From NCBI GenBank assembly GCA_964501655.1, contig CAZCTN010000007.1, positions 49,032 to 113,031 of the forward strand: 64,000 nucleotides of DNA, written 5' to 3'. Below are positions 35,275-42,898 of this stretch, piece by piece. The notes under the pieces were generated by a model that was given only the letters and a program-made list of their open reading frames with translations, did not search any database and was not told the DNA's origin. Both the position numbers and the translations under genes were made by a program. Each line of letters begins with the position of its first letter. Positions within the stretch are counted from its first letter, which is position 1. The DNA is from JAAYJK01 sp964501655. GTDB taxonomy: Bacteria; Bacillota; Syntrophomonadia; Syntrophomonadales; Syntrophomonadaceae.

Positions 35275-37374
35275 TTGAAAATCAAAGAATTTATTAAAGG
35301 GGAACTGATATGGTTAACTGAGGATGTTTCAGTACGCGAAGCAGTAAAAATTTTCGTCGACAACAAGATTGATGGAGCTCCAGTGGTTGATCATGATTTT
35401 AGGCTGCAGGGATTGTTCACCAAGAGCCACGTTTACCGGGCTATAGATCAGGACCTGGATCTGCAGACTTCGGTGGGAGAGCTCATGACCCGGGGGGACT
35501 TTATAGTAGGGCATCCGGAGGATGATATCGATAATGTCATTTACCCCGGTTTGGGTCGTCTGCCGGTGGTTGATGATCAGGGACGGGTGATAGCCTTGAT
35601 TACCAGAACCGATTTAGCCGGGGTATTTTACAATTCCTACCAGATTCTGGCCAGCGAATTAGATACCATAATTGACTCCACCCATAACATGATTATTGCA
35701 ACTGACTGTCAGGCCAGGATAAAGGTGTTCAACCGGGCGGCAGAAAGAATACTGGAGAAAAAAAGAGAAGAAGTACTGGGTCGGCCTATCGTTGATGTAG
35801 TTCCCAACAGCGGTCTGCCAGATACCATTAAAACCGGGGCAGAACAACCGGTGCAGAAAATCGTTTTAAACGGACGGAATTTCATATCCAATCGCTCGCC
35901 GATAAAGAAAGACGGGGAAATAATTGGTGCTGTGGCCGTACTGCACGATATTTCCGAGTTGGAACAAATTTCTCAGGAATTAAAATATGTCAAAGAATTG
36001 AATGAAGAGCTGGATGCCATTATTGAATCGTCCTTTGACGGACTCTACATAACTGATGGAGATGGAAAAACTCTGAGGGCCAACAAAGCTTTTGAAATGA
36101 TAATGGGAATAAGCCTGCAAGAGTTTTTGGGCCGGAATGTGGAAGATATTCAAAAAGAAGGTATTGTATCGGAGTCGGTATCATTCCTGGCCCTGAAAAA
36201 ACGCAAACCGGTGACTATCATCCAGGAAGCCAAGACCGGTAAAATCACTCTGGCTACCGGCAGTCCTGTATATGATAAAAATGGCAATATATTTCGGGTA
36301 GTCTGCAATGTCCGGGATATAACCGAACTCAATCTCCTAAGGCAAAGATTGGAGCAGGCGGAAGGACTATCTCAGCATTACGAGAGTCAGTTGCGAACTC
36401 TTAAACTGCAGTTCATTGGGTCCAGTAATATGATAATCAATTCAAGTTCCATGCGGGATATACTGGAAGTGGTAAACCGCTTGTCCCAGGTAGATTCAAC
36501 CACCATGATAACCGGGGAGTCCGGCACGGGCAAAGAACTAATCGCCGAGACCATTCACAGTTACAGTTCTCGGAAGGATGAACCCTTTATCCGGGTTAAC
36601 TGCGGAGCGATTCCGGAAAATCTTCTGGAATCGGAATTGTTCGGTTACGAATACGGGGCTTTTTCTGGAGCCAGGCAGGAAGGCAAACCAGGCTTTTTTG
36701 AACTGGCCCACGGGGGGACCCTGTTCCTGGACGAGATAGGAGAACTGCCGTTAAATCTCCAGGTGAAATTGCTGCGGGCTATCCAGAGCAAGGAGATCAT
36801 GAGAGTGGGCGGTGAAGCAGTAAAAAAGATAGATGTGAGGATAATTGCTGCTACCAACCGCAATCTGGCCGACATGGTGAAAGCCAAGGAATTCCGGGAG
36901 GATTTATATTACCGGCTTAATGTAGTGCCCCTTAACGTACCGCCATTAAGGGATCGCAGGGAAGATATACCGCCTTTAATAACCCATTTTGTGCAAATAT
37001 TCAACCGTAAATACAATATGAACAAAAGGGTAGCGGCAGAGGTCATCGATCTTTTTATGGGTTACAACTGGCCCGGGAATGTAAGGGAACTGGAAAACCT
37101 GATTGAAAGAATGATAGTAGTTACCCCAGATGATATTATCAGTAAAGAAGACTTGCCTTTCCAGTTTGATAAAAATGCCCTGGATCATTCGTCTCAGGTT
37201 CTGGTTCGGGGTGTTATTCCCCTGCGGGAAGCGGTAGAAAGCACTGAGAGACAGCTGCTGGAAAGAGCCTATAATAATTATCGTACAACGCGCCAAATGG
37301 CAGGGGCATTAAAAGTTAATGCCTCAACCATTGTGAGGAAAGCTGCCAAATATGGATTGAAGGTCAAAGAATAG
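35275..37374 (+). CDS. Sigma-54-dependent transcriptional activator (CBS-CBS-PAS-PAS-AAA-HTH)
   Basis: A 699-residue enhancer-binding protein. Two CBS domains occupy about residues 1-120 and may sense adenylates or CoA-related ligands. Two PAS domains follow at about 125-235 and 245-355. The AAA+ domain has Walker A GESGTGKE, GGTLFLDEIGELP and the arginine-finger region FREDLYYRLNV. The C-terminal helix-turn-helix includes TRQMAGALKVNASTIVRKAA. The sigma-54-contacting loop reads GAFSGA (461-466) rather than GAFTGA. It starts at TTG behind GGAGGGG. Immediately downstream are three matching palindromes and a -24/-12 promoter leading to the thiolase operon, its likely target. Confidence 0.95.
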   Translation: MKIKEFIKGELIWLTEDVSVREAVKIFVDNKIDGAPVVDHDFRLQGLFTKSHVYRAIDQDLDLQTSVGELMTRGDFIVGHPEDDIDNVIYPGLGRLPVVDDQGRVIALITRTDLAGVFYNSYQILASELDTIIDSTHNMIIATDCQARIKVFNRAAERILEKKREEVLGRPIVDVVPNSGLPDTIKTGAEQPVQKIVLNGRNFISNRSPIKKDGEIIGAVAVLHDISELEQISQELKYVKELNEELDAIIESSFDGLYITDGDGKTLRANKAFEMIMGISLQEFLGRNVEDIQKEGIVSESVSFLALKKRKPVTIIQEAKTGKITLATGSPVYDKNGNIFRVVCNVRDITELNLLRQRLEQAEGLSQHYESQLRTLKLQFIGSSNMIINSSSMRDILEVVNRLSQVDSTTMITGESGTGKELIAETIHSYSSRKDEPFIRVNCGAIPENLLESELFGYEYGAFSGARQEGKPGFFELAHGGTLFLDEIGELPLNLQVKLLRAIQSKEIMRVGGEAVKKIDVRIIAATNRNLADMVKAKEFREDLYYRLNVVPLNVPPLRDRREDIPPLITHFVQIFNRKYNMNKRVAAEVIDLFMGYNWPGNVRELENLIERMIVVTPDDIISKEDLPFQFDKNALDHSSQVLVRGVIPLREAVESTERQLLERAYNNYRTTRQMAGALKVNASTIVRKAAKYGLKVKE

Positions 37375-37392
37375 GGTCGCAATAGCACGGCC

Positions 37393-37428
37393 GTTGCAAC
37401 CGAGCAACAACCGGTGCTATTGTGCAAC
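37393..37428 (+). promoter_or_regulatory. Two tandem upstream activator sites
   Basis: GTTGC-N6-GCAAC at 37393-37408 and GGTGC-N6-GCAAC at 37413-37428 are 20 bp apart, two helical turns. They lie within a larger dyad (CAATAGCAC near 37380 with GTGCTATTG ending at 37422). They are probable enhancer sites for the activator encoded just upstream. Confidence 0.68.
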
Positions 37429-37554
37429 AAAAGCGACCGAAAAAGGCCGACCCCATTAAAAGCCTGCCCGGTATATCGGGGAAGGCATTTTTCTTTTTAT
37501 TGGACTATTTTATGACAATTAAATCTATAATATCAACTATATTTTAAACATATT

Positions 37555-37570
37555 GTTGCACTACGGCAAC
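37555..37570 (+). promoter_or_regulatory. Third upstream activator site
   Basis: GTTGC-ACTACG-GCAAC has the same half-sites and 6-bp spacing as the site at 37393. It lies 77 bp upstream of the -24 element. Confidence 0.68.
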
Positions 37571-37647
37571 GGTTGTAAATCTTGGAACAAGTCAAAATAT
37601 TTCGGCAAATCCCCAAGGGGCAATACCCTTTGATGATTCCATGTGGT

Positions 37648-37663
37648 TGGCAGGCTTTTTGCA
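37648..37663 (+). promoter_or_regulatory. Sigma-54 promoter of the first beta-oxidation operon
   Basis: TGGCAGGCTTTTTGCA has the invariant GG and GC separated by 10 bp and close agreement with TGGCAC-N5-TTGCA. Transcription should begin near 37675 and pass through the two Com-like genes into thl. Confidence 0.85.
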
Positions 37664-37842
37664 ATAATAAAATATAAACATATCCTGGATGATCCCCTAA
37701 TAAGATAATAGAGCCGAGCTGGGAAGGTGGCTCAGGCAGTTGACAAACAATAATTATTGCACTGGAGCATGGATAGCGTTTATCGACTTGACCCCTGATC
37801 GTTATCCCGGGTCAATAAATTGATTGGAAGGGGTACAGGAGG

Positions 37843-38016
37843 ATGATAGACTTCAGATGCAGAAACTGCAACCGTTTGTTGGGTAAATACAAGGAATGCA
37901 AGCAGTTGGAAATAAAATGCCCGCGTTGTGGATACAATAACCAGGCTGACTGGACAGATCACAACCTTGTAAAAGACGGTGGTGTGGTAAGAAAGATAGA
38001 AGAAAAGAGACGATGA
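37843..38016 (+). CDS. Com-like zinc-ribbon protein (copy 1)
   Basis: A 57-residue protein with FRCRNCNRLLGKY near the N-terminus and IKCPRCGYNNQ at about 24-34, forming a four-cysteine zinc ribbon of the Com family. Phage Mu Com binds a stem-loop in mom mRNA and activates its translation, so an RNA-binding role is plausible but inferred. The tail is basic (RKIEEKRR). GGAAGGGG lies 9 bp upstream. It is the first gene after the sigma-54 promoter and is preceded by a TTGACCC/GGGTCAA dyad at 37788-37815. No other phage genes are near. Confidence 0.82.
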   Translation: MIDFRCRNCNRLLGKYKECKQLEIKCPRCGYNNQADWTDHNLVKDGGVVRKIEEKRR

Positions 38017-38068
38017 TTGACGGTGTGCAAGGTAGCAAATTAAGCAATTAAAGAAAATTAAAGTTATT

Positions 38069-38110
38069 TGAGAGCCTTAGAGCCCCATCCACTAATACTA
38101 TTGGATGGGG
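38069..38110 (+). promoter_or_regulatory. Conserved 19-nt sequence plus hairpin 1
   Basis: TGAGAGCCTTAGAGCCCCA (38069-38087) recurs exactly at 38363. Its last bases start a 9-bp stem, CCCCATCCA (38083-38091) with TGGATGGGG (38102-38110), followed by TTGTTGTTT. It lies between the two Com-like genes and resembles an attenuator or protein-binding RNA hairpin. Confidence 0.7.
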
Positions 38111-38154
38111 TTGTTGTTTCTGTACTTATGTACATTAAGAAAGGGTGAGGGGAC

Positions 38155-38331
38155 ATGAAGGAATTCCGGTGCAGGAAATGCCGCAAACTGCTGGGAAAAT
38201 ACCGGGGAAGTCTGGAATTGGAGATTAAATGTCCGCGCTGCGGGGTTAGCAACCACTTGCTGCACACCGAAAACCAATTTATCGCTTCCAGGAGACTGGC
38301 TTTGACAGTCAAGCCGGTCATGGAAAGATAA
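38155..38331 (+). CDS. Com-like zinc-ribbon protein (copy 2)
   Basis: A 58-residue paralogue of the protein at 37843: FRCRKCRKLLGKYRG and LEIKCPRCGVSNH carry the same four cysteines at the same spacing, while the C-terminal halves have diverged. It starts at ATG behind GGGTGAGGGG. It lies between two hairpins that share a 19-nt sequence and in the same transcript as thl. A role as RNA-binding regulator of this transcript is an inference from the Mu Com precedent. Confidence 0.82.
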   Translation: MKEFRCRKCRKLLGKYRGSLELEIKCPRCGVSNHLLHTENQFIASRRLALTVKPVMER

Positions 38332-38362
38332 GGCAGTCATCCATTTTAACAATATATAATAA

Positions 38363-38418
38363 TGAGAGCCTTAGAGCCCCACAAGATTATTCTAATAATA
38401 ATCTGTGGGGTATTTTTA
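38363..38418 (+). promoter_or_regulatory. Conserved 19-nt sequence plus hairpin 2 (terminator-like)
   Basis: The same 19-nt sequence as at 38069 occupies 38363-38381. The stem CCCCACA-(A)-GATTATT pairs with AATAATC-TGTGGGG (14 bp, one bulged A) and is followed by TATTTTT, like an intrinsic terminator. It stands about 110 bp before the thiolase start, so transcription of the operon has to read through it. Confidence 0.72.
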
Positions 38419-38433
38419 TGGGAAGGAGGTGGA

Positions 38434-38526
38434 ATGCCAGAGAAATCTGGAACCCGCACCAAGGTGGATACACCCTTAACTTACTTAGTTGGATTTTTAG
38501 AAAAGGGGAGGATGAGTAATGTCTGA
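38434..38526 (+). CDS. Possible 30-codon leader ORF overlapping thl
   Basis: This frame starts MPEKSGTRTKVDT and ends at a TGA 8 bp inside the thiolase gene. GGAGG lies 4 bp before its ATG. The overlap would couple its translation to thl. An alternative frame from ATG 38418 ends in TAATG at the thiolase start. Thl has its own GGGGAGG site, so either leader could be chance. Confidence 0.35.
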   Translation: MPEKSGTRTKVDTPLTYLVGFLEKGRMSNV

Positions 38527-39874
38527 TTATGTACAAAAGTTAGAGATGAAAAGAGCCGATTACCAGAAGAAGATACCTGTAACTGGTTTCGGGGAAAGAA
38601 AGTGCACTTATGAGGGTATGGGAAGAAATGTAGGCAACGTATACAAAAACTTCAGAGAAGTGGTATGTGTTGAAGCCTGCCGTACTCCCTACGGAGTAGT
38701 AGGCGGGAAATTAAAAGAATATGATGCTCCGCAGCTGGGCGCACTGGCTATAAAGGAAGTGCTGAGACGCACTAATGGCAAGGTTAAACCGGAAGATGTT
38801 GATTATGTATACATGGGTCAAGTGGTGCCGGCCGGCAATGGACAGATCCCAGGCCGCCAGGCTACCATATTAGGCGGGCTGCCGGAATCAGTTCCCGCCA
38901 TATCTGTTAACAAGGTATGTTCTTCAGGAATCAAAACTATCGATCTGGGGGTTCAAGCCATCATGCTGGGCAAGGCGGATATTGTAATAGCTGGAGGCCA
39001 GGAAAGCATGAGCAACTGCCCCTATTCGCTGCCCAATATGAGATACGGACAGCGTATGGGTCTGCTTAACACACCCTGTGTAGACCTGATGGTATATGAC
39101 GGCCTGTGGGATGCCTTCTACAATCGGCATATGGCTATTCACGGTTCAGAGACGTCGGATGAATTTGGCTTTACCCGTCAGGACAACGATGATTGGGGCT
39201 ATATTTCCCAGACCAGAGCAGTAGCTGCTATGGAAGCCGGAAAACTTGATGACGAAATATTCCCGGTAGAGATCAAGAGGGGCAAAGAAATCATGACCAA
39301 AGACGAAGGCCCCAGACCTCAGACCACTATGGAAGGACTAGCCAAGCTTCCGCCGGTATTCAACCACAAGAGCACGGTCACCGGAGAACCGGGCAGTGTA
39401 ACCGCTGGTAATGCCCCTGGGGTTAATGACGGCGGCGACGTCTGTCTCTTAATGAGCCGGGAAAAAGCCGATGAACTAGGACTTAAACCCCTGTTTAGCA
39501 TTATCGACTATGCGGAAGTATCACAGCCCACCAAGGATATTGCGACTGTGCCGGGTCTTTCCATCAAGAAGGTTCTGGAACAGAATGGCATGAGCTACCA
39601 GGATATTGATTTGATAGAAATCAATGAAGCCTTTGCCGCAGTAGTTCTGGTAAGTGCTCGCAGCGTACTGGGCATGAGCAAGGAAGAGATGATGGAAAAG
39701 GTTAATGTGAATGGCAGCGCCATCGCTTATGGACATCCTATCGGAGCAACCGGGGCCAGAATAGTTATGACCCTGGCCTATGAACTTCGCCGCCGGGGCG
39801 GGGGATATGGAGTTTGCGGCATATGCTCCGGTCATGCTCAAGGCGATGCCATGCTGATCAAGGTTGAGGCATAG
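38519..39874 (+). CDS. thl: Acetyl-CoA acetyltransferase (thiolase II)
   Basis: A 451-residue thiolase that cleaves acetoacetyl-CoA with CoA into two acetyl-CoA in the last step of butyrate oxidation, or the reverse. The nucleophile is Cys134 in VNKVCSSG, with NEAFAA, His406 in GHPIGATGAR and the second cysteine Cys436. The last motif reads CSGHAQGDA where the classic enzyme has CIGGGMG. It has about 45 extra N-terminal residues before FREVVCVEACRTPYG, so it is longer than the usual 390. It is the first enzyme of a thl-hbd-crt-acd-CoA-transferase operon behind a sigma-54 promoter. Confidence 0.95.
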   Translation: MSDYVQKLEMKRADYQKKIPVTGFGERKCTYEGMGRNVGNVYKNFREVVCVEACRTPYGVVGGKLKEYDAPQLGALAIKEVLRRTNGKVKPEDVDYVYMGQVVPAGNGQIPGRQATILGGLPESVPAISVNKVCSSGIKTIDLGVQAIMLGKADIVIAGGQESMSNCPYSLPNMRYGQRMGLLNTPCVDLMVYDGLWDAFYNRHMAIHGSETSDEFGFTRQDNDDWGYISQTRAVAAMEAGKLDDEIFPVEIKRGKEIMTKDEGPRPQTTMEGLAKLPPVFNHKSTVTGEPGSVTAGNAPGVNDGGDVCLLMSREKADELGLKPLFSIIDYAEVSQPTKDIATVPGLSIKKVLEQNGMSYQDIDLIEINEAFAAVVLVSARSVLGMSKEEMMEKVNVNGSAIAYGHPIGATGARIVMTLAYELRRRGGGYGVCGICSGHAQGDAMLIKVEA

Positions 39875-39910
39875 AAGTAAACCCTGAATAAGAATAAAGG
39901 GAGGCGAATC

Positions 39911-40765
39911 GTGGTGGAAGTTAAAAAAGTTATGGTCATCGGAGCAGGTCAGATGGGCGGAGGAATTGCCCAGGTATCTGCCCAGACCGGTTGGGAAACC
40001 GTTCAATATGACATTAATATGGACCTGGTAAACAAGGGCATTGCAGTAATAGATAAAAACCTGTCCCGTAATGTGTCCAAAGGGAAAATGACTGAGGATG
40101 AAAAGGCAGCTATATTAGGACGCATCAAACCATCGGTAAGCCTGGAAGATGCAGCGGACTGCGACCTTATCATAGAAGCCATAGTTGAAAATTTTACTAT
40201 TAAAGAAAAAGTTTTTAAAGAACTGGATAGAATAGCACCTCCTCATGCTATTCTGGCCAGTAATACATCATCCCTGCCTATCACGCAGATAGCAGCAGTT
40301 ACCCAGCGCCCAGACAAAGTTATCGGTATGCATTTTATGAATCCGGTTCCGGTAATGAAACTGGTAGAAGTAATAAGAGGACTGGCCACTACTGATGAAG
40401 TTTACCAGATTGTAGAAGAGGCTTCTGTCAAGATGGGCAAAGTTCCGGTATGGTGCAAAGACGTACCTGGTTTTATATCCAACCGGGTGCTGCAGGTCAT
40501 GATCAATGAAGCTCTCTGGGAACTGTACGAAGGTGTAGCCCCGGCAGAAAATATCGACAATATCATGAAGCTGGGTATGAACCATCCCATGGGGCCATGT
40601 GAACTGGCTGACCTGATAGGGTTGGATACCATCCTGTCTATTCTTAATGTAATGTATGACGGTTATGGAGATCCGAAATATCGTCCTTCTCCTCTGTTGA
40701 AACAGTATGTCAACGCCGGCTGGCTAGGCAGAAAAACCGGCAAGGGAATCTTTGAATACAAGTAA
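39911..40765 (+). CDS. hbd: 3-Hydroxybutyryl-CoA dehydrogenase (copy 1)
   Basis: A 284-residue NAD(P)-dependent dehydrogenase that oxidises 3-hydroxyacyl-CoA to 3-ketoacyl-CoA. It has the Rossmann motif VIGAGQMGGGIAQV, the catalytic region MHFMNPVPVMKLVEVI, DVPGFISNRVLQVMINEA and LGMNHPMGPCELADLIGLD. The length is that of the short monofunctional form. It starts at GTG (39911 or the next codon) behind AAAGGGAGG. It is 36 bp after thl in the same operon. Confidence 0.96.
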   Translation: MVEVKKVMVIGAGQMGGGIAQVSAQTGWETVQYDINMDLVNKGIAVIDKNLSRNVSKGKMTEDEKAAILGRIKPSVSLEDAADCDLIIEAIVENFTIKEKVFKELDRIAPPHAILASNTSSLPITQIAAVTQRPDKVIGMHFMNPVPVMKLVEVIRGLATTDEVYQIVEEASVKMGKVPVWCKDVPGFISNRVLQVMINEALWELYEGVAPAENIDNIMKLGMNHPMGPCELADLIGLDTILSILNVMYDGYGDPKYRPSPLLKQYVNAGWLGRKTGKGIFEYK

Positions 40766-40800
40766 GCATAGAGAAGATAAATATGCGAGGAGGAGTAAAG

Positions 40801-41583
40801 GTGGAATTTGCTAACATTTTACTGGAAAAGGACAACCGAGTAGCTGTTCTGAGTGTCAACCGGCCGAAAGCCTTAAACGCTCTGAATAAGGACACCTTGC
40901 TCGAAATCAAAGCCGCGGCAGAAGATGTCAGAGATGATGAGTCTGTTGACGTACTGATTATTACCGGTGCTGGAGACAAATCTTTTGTGGCCGGAGCTGA
41001 CATAAGTTTCATGGTGGATATCAATGCCCTGGAAGGACGGGAATTCGGATTATTGGGACAGTCCGTATTCCGGCTGATAGAGTCCATGGAAAAACCGGTC
41101 ATCGCGGCTGTAAATGGCTTCTGTCTGGGCGGAGGATGTGAACTGGCTATGGCCTGCGATATACGCATAAGTTCGGAAAAGGGCAAATTCGGACAGCCGG
41201 AAGTAGGGCTGGGAGTAACCCCGGGTTTCGGCGGAACTCAGCGTTTGCCCAGGATCGTGGGTCCGGGTATGGCCAAGCTGCTTTTATATACCGGCGACAC
41301 CATTGACGCCATGGAAGCATTAAGAATCGGACTGGTTGATCAGGTAGTGGCCAAAGAAGACCTGATGGACTATGTAAAAGGAATAGCGAAACGCATTGTT
41401 GCCAAAGGTCAGCGTTCGGTGAGATTCTGCAAAGTGGCAGTCAACGAAGGGCTGCAGACTGACATAGATCGGGCTATGAGCATCGAAGCGGATTTATTTG
41501 GCTTGTGTTTTGCCACCCAGGATCAAAAGGAAGGTATGACAGCTTTTGTTGAAAAGAGAAAAGCTGCCTTTACCGGCAAATAG
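40801..41583 (+). CDS. crt: Enoyl-CoA hydratase/crotonase (copy 1)
   Basis: A 260-residue crotonase-fold enzyme that adds water to crotonyl-CoA. It has NRPKALNALN, the oxyanion-hole motifs GDKSFVAGADISFM and CLGGGCELAMACDIRI, and the catalytic Glu region FGQPEVGLGVTPGFGGTQRL. GTG 40801 follows GGAGGAG by 6 bp and gives the normal start. The open frame begins six codons earlier at an ATG that overlaps the ribosome site. Confidence 0.96.
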   Translation: MEFANILLEKDNRVAVLSVNRPKALNALNKDTLLEIKAAAEDVRDDESVDVLIITGAGDKSFVAGADISFMVDINALEGREFGLLGQSVFRLIESMEKPVIAAVNGFCLGGGCELAMACDIRISSEKGKFGQPEVGLGVTPGFGGTQRLPRIVGPGMAKLLLYTGDTIDAMEALRIGLVDQVVAKEDLMDYVKGIAKRIVAKGQRSVRFCKVAVNEGLQTDIDRAMSIEADLFGLCFATQDQKEGMTAFVEKRKAAFTGK

Positions 41584-41604
41584 ATGATAGGGAGATGAGA
41601 TTTT

Positions 41605-42753
41605 ATGGATTTTAGTTTGAGCGAAGAATCATTAATGATGCGGGATATGTTCCGCAAGTTCGCCAAGAACGAAGTTGAACCTATAGCAGCAGAACTGGAT
41701 AAAACCCACGAGTTCCCTATGGCCAATTTCAAGAAAATGGCTGACCTGGGTCTTTGCGGACTGCCGATTCCGGAGGAATGGGGCGGTGCAGGAGCATCTT
41801 ACCTGGACTTTGCTATGTTTGTAGAGGAACTGGCCAAATGCTGTGCTTCCACCGCAGTCATCATGAGCGTGCATACCGGCCTGGGATGCATGAGCACTTA
41901 TCTTTATGGCAGCCAGAGATTAAAAGAAAAATATCTGAGGGCTCTGTCTACTGGGGAAATCGTCGGTGCTTACGCTCTTACCGAGCCTAATGCCGGGTCT
42001 GACGCTGCCTCCCTCAAGTGCAAGGCCGAAGATAAAGGCGACCACTTCCTGGTCAACGGCAGCAAGATATTTATTACCAATGGCGGCGTCGCCACCACCT
42101 ACTGTACCTTTGTTAAGACCGATCCTACCCAGCCTTCCGGTCGGGGAATCACCTGTCTGATTATCGAAAAGGATACCCCGGGATTCACCATGAGCAAGCC
42201 GGTGGAAAAAATGGGGATGAGCGGATCACCTACGGTCGAACTCTATTTCGAAGATGTCAAAGTTCCCAAAGAAAACGTACTGGGCGAGATAAATGATGGC
42301 TTCAAGGTAGCCATGGGACTCCTAGCCGGAGGCCGCATCACCATAGGAGCTCAGGGTCTGGGCATCGGTGAAGGAGCCTTAGAATATACCATCAATTATA
42401 TCAAGGAAAGACAGCAATTTGGCAAACCATTGGCGGCCAACCAGGGGGTACAGTTCATGGTGGCCGATATGGCAACTGCCCTGGATGCAGCTCAGCTGCT
42501 GATCTATCGGGCGGCTTGGCTGAAAGACAATGGAATGCCTCATAATGCGCAGGCTTCCATGGGCAAGAAATTTGCTACCGACACCGCCATGGAAGTATGC
42601 ACCAACTGCGTGCAGCTCATGGGCGGCTATGGTTATTGCAAAGAGTTTCCCATTGAGCGCATGATGAGAGACGTTAAGATAACTCAGATCTACGAAGGAT
42701 CAAACCAGATCCAGAGAATGATCATAGGTCGTGAAGTTATTGGCAAATGGTAG
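41605..42753 (+). CDS. Short-chain acyl-CoA dehydrogenase (butyryl-CoA dehydrogenase-like, copy 1)
   Basis: A 382-residue flavoenzyme that introduces the 2,3 double bond. It has GAYALTEPNAGSDAASLKC, SKIFITNGGVA, the QFGKPLAANQGVQFMVADM segment, MGGYGYCKEFPIERMMRD, and the catalytic glutamate in IYEGSNQIQRMIIGREV. It fits between crotonase and the CoA-transferase in the degradation order for butyrate. Its electrons would pass to electron-transfer flavoprotein, whose genes are not in this window. RBS GGGAGATGAG. Confidence 0.95.
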   Translation: MDFSLSEESLMMRDMFRKFAKNEVEPIAAELDKTHEFPMANFKKMADLGLCGLPIPEEWGGAGASYLDFAMFVEELAKCCASTAVIMSVHTGLGCMSTYLYGSQRLKEKYLRALSTGEIVGAYALTEPNAGSDAASLKCKAEDKGDHFLVNGSKIFITNGGVATTYCTFVKTDPTQPSGRGITCLIIEKDTPGFTMSKPVEKMGMSGSPTVELYFEDVKVPKENVLGEINDGFKVAMGLLAGGRITIGAQGLGIGEGALEYTINYIKERQQFGKPLAANQGVQFMVADMATALDAAQLLIYRAAWLKDNGMPHNAQASMGKKFATDTAMEVCTNCVQLMGGYGYCKEFPIERMMRDVKITQIYEGSNQIQRMIIGREVIGKW

Positions 42754-42760
42754 AAAAAAA

Positions 42761-42802
42761 GGGATTTCCGGGGAACCCCAGAGGGTTTCCCGGATAAACC
42801 CC
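42761..42802 (+). other. Internal operon hairpin between acd and CoA-transferase genes
   Basis: CCGGGGAACCC (42768-42778) pairs with GGGTTTCCCGG (42783-42793) around CAGA, extended by GGG..TTT / AAA..CCC. There is no T-run, so it is more likely an RNA processing or stability element than a terminator. Confidence 0.55.
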
Positions 42803-42898
42803 CCCAATAGAAACAATTATATTGTAGAGTTACGGGCGATATTTTGCAACTGCAGGCAAAACAAGGTGGGTTAACCAAATGAAGGAGGAGGTTCGAGA

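Noticed and set aside
37739..37744. TTGACA as a sigma-A promoter for the Com-like genes
   Set aside because: No -10 box at suitable spacing; the sigma-54 promoter upstream is far better.
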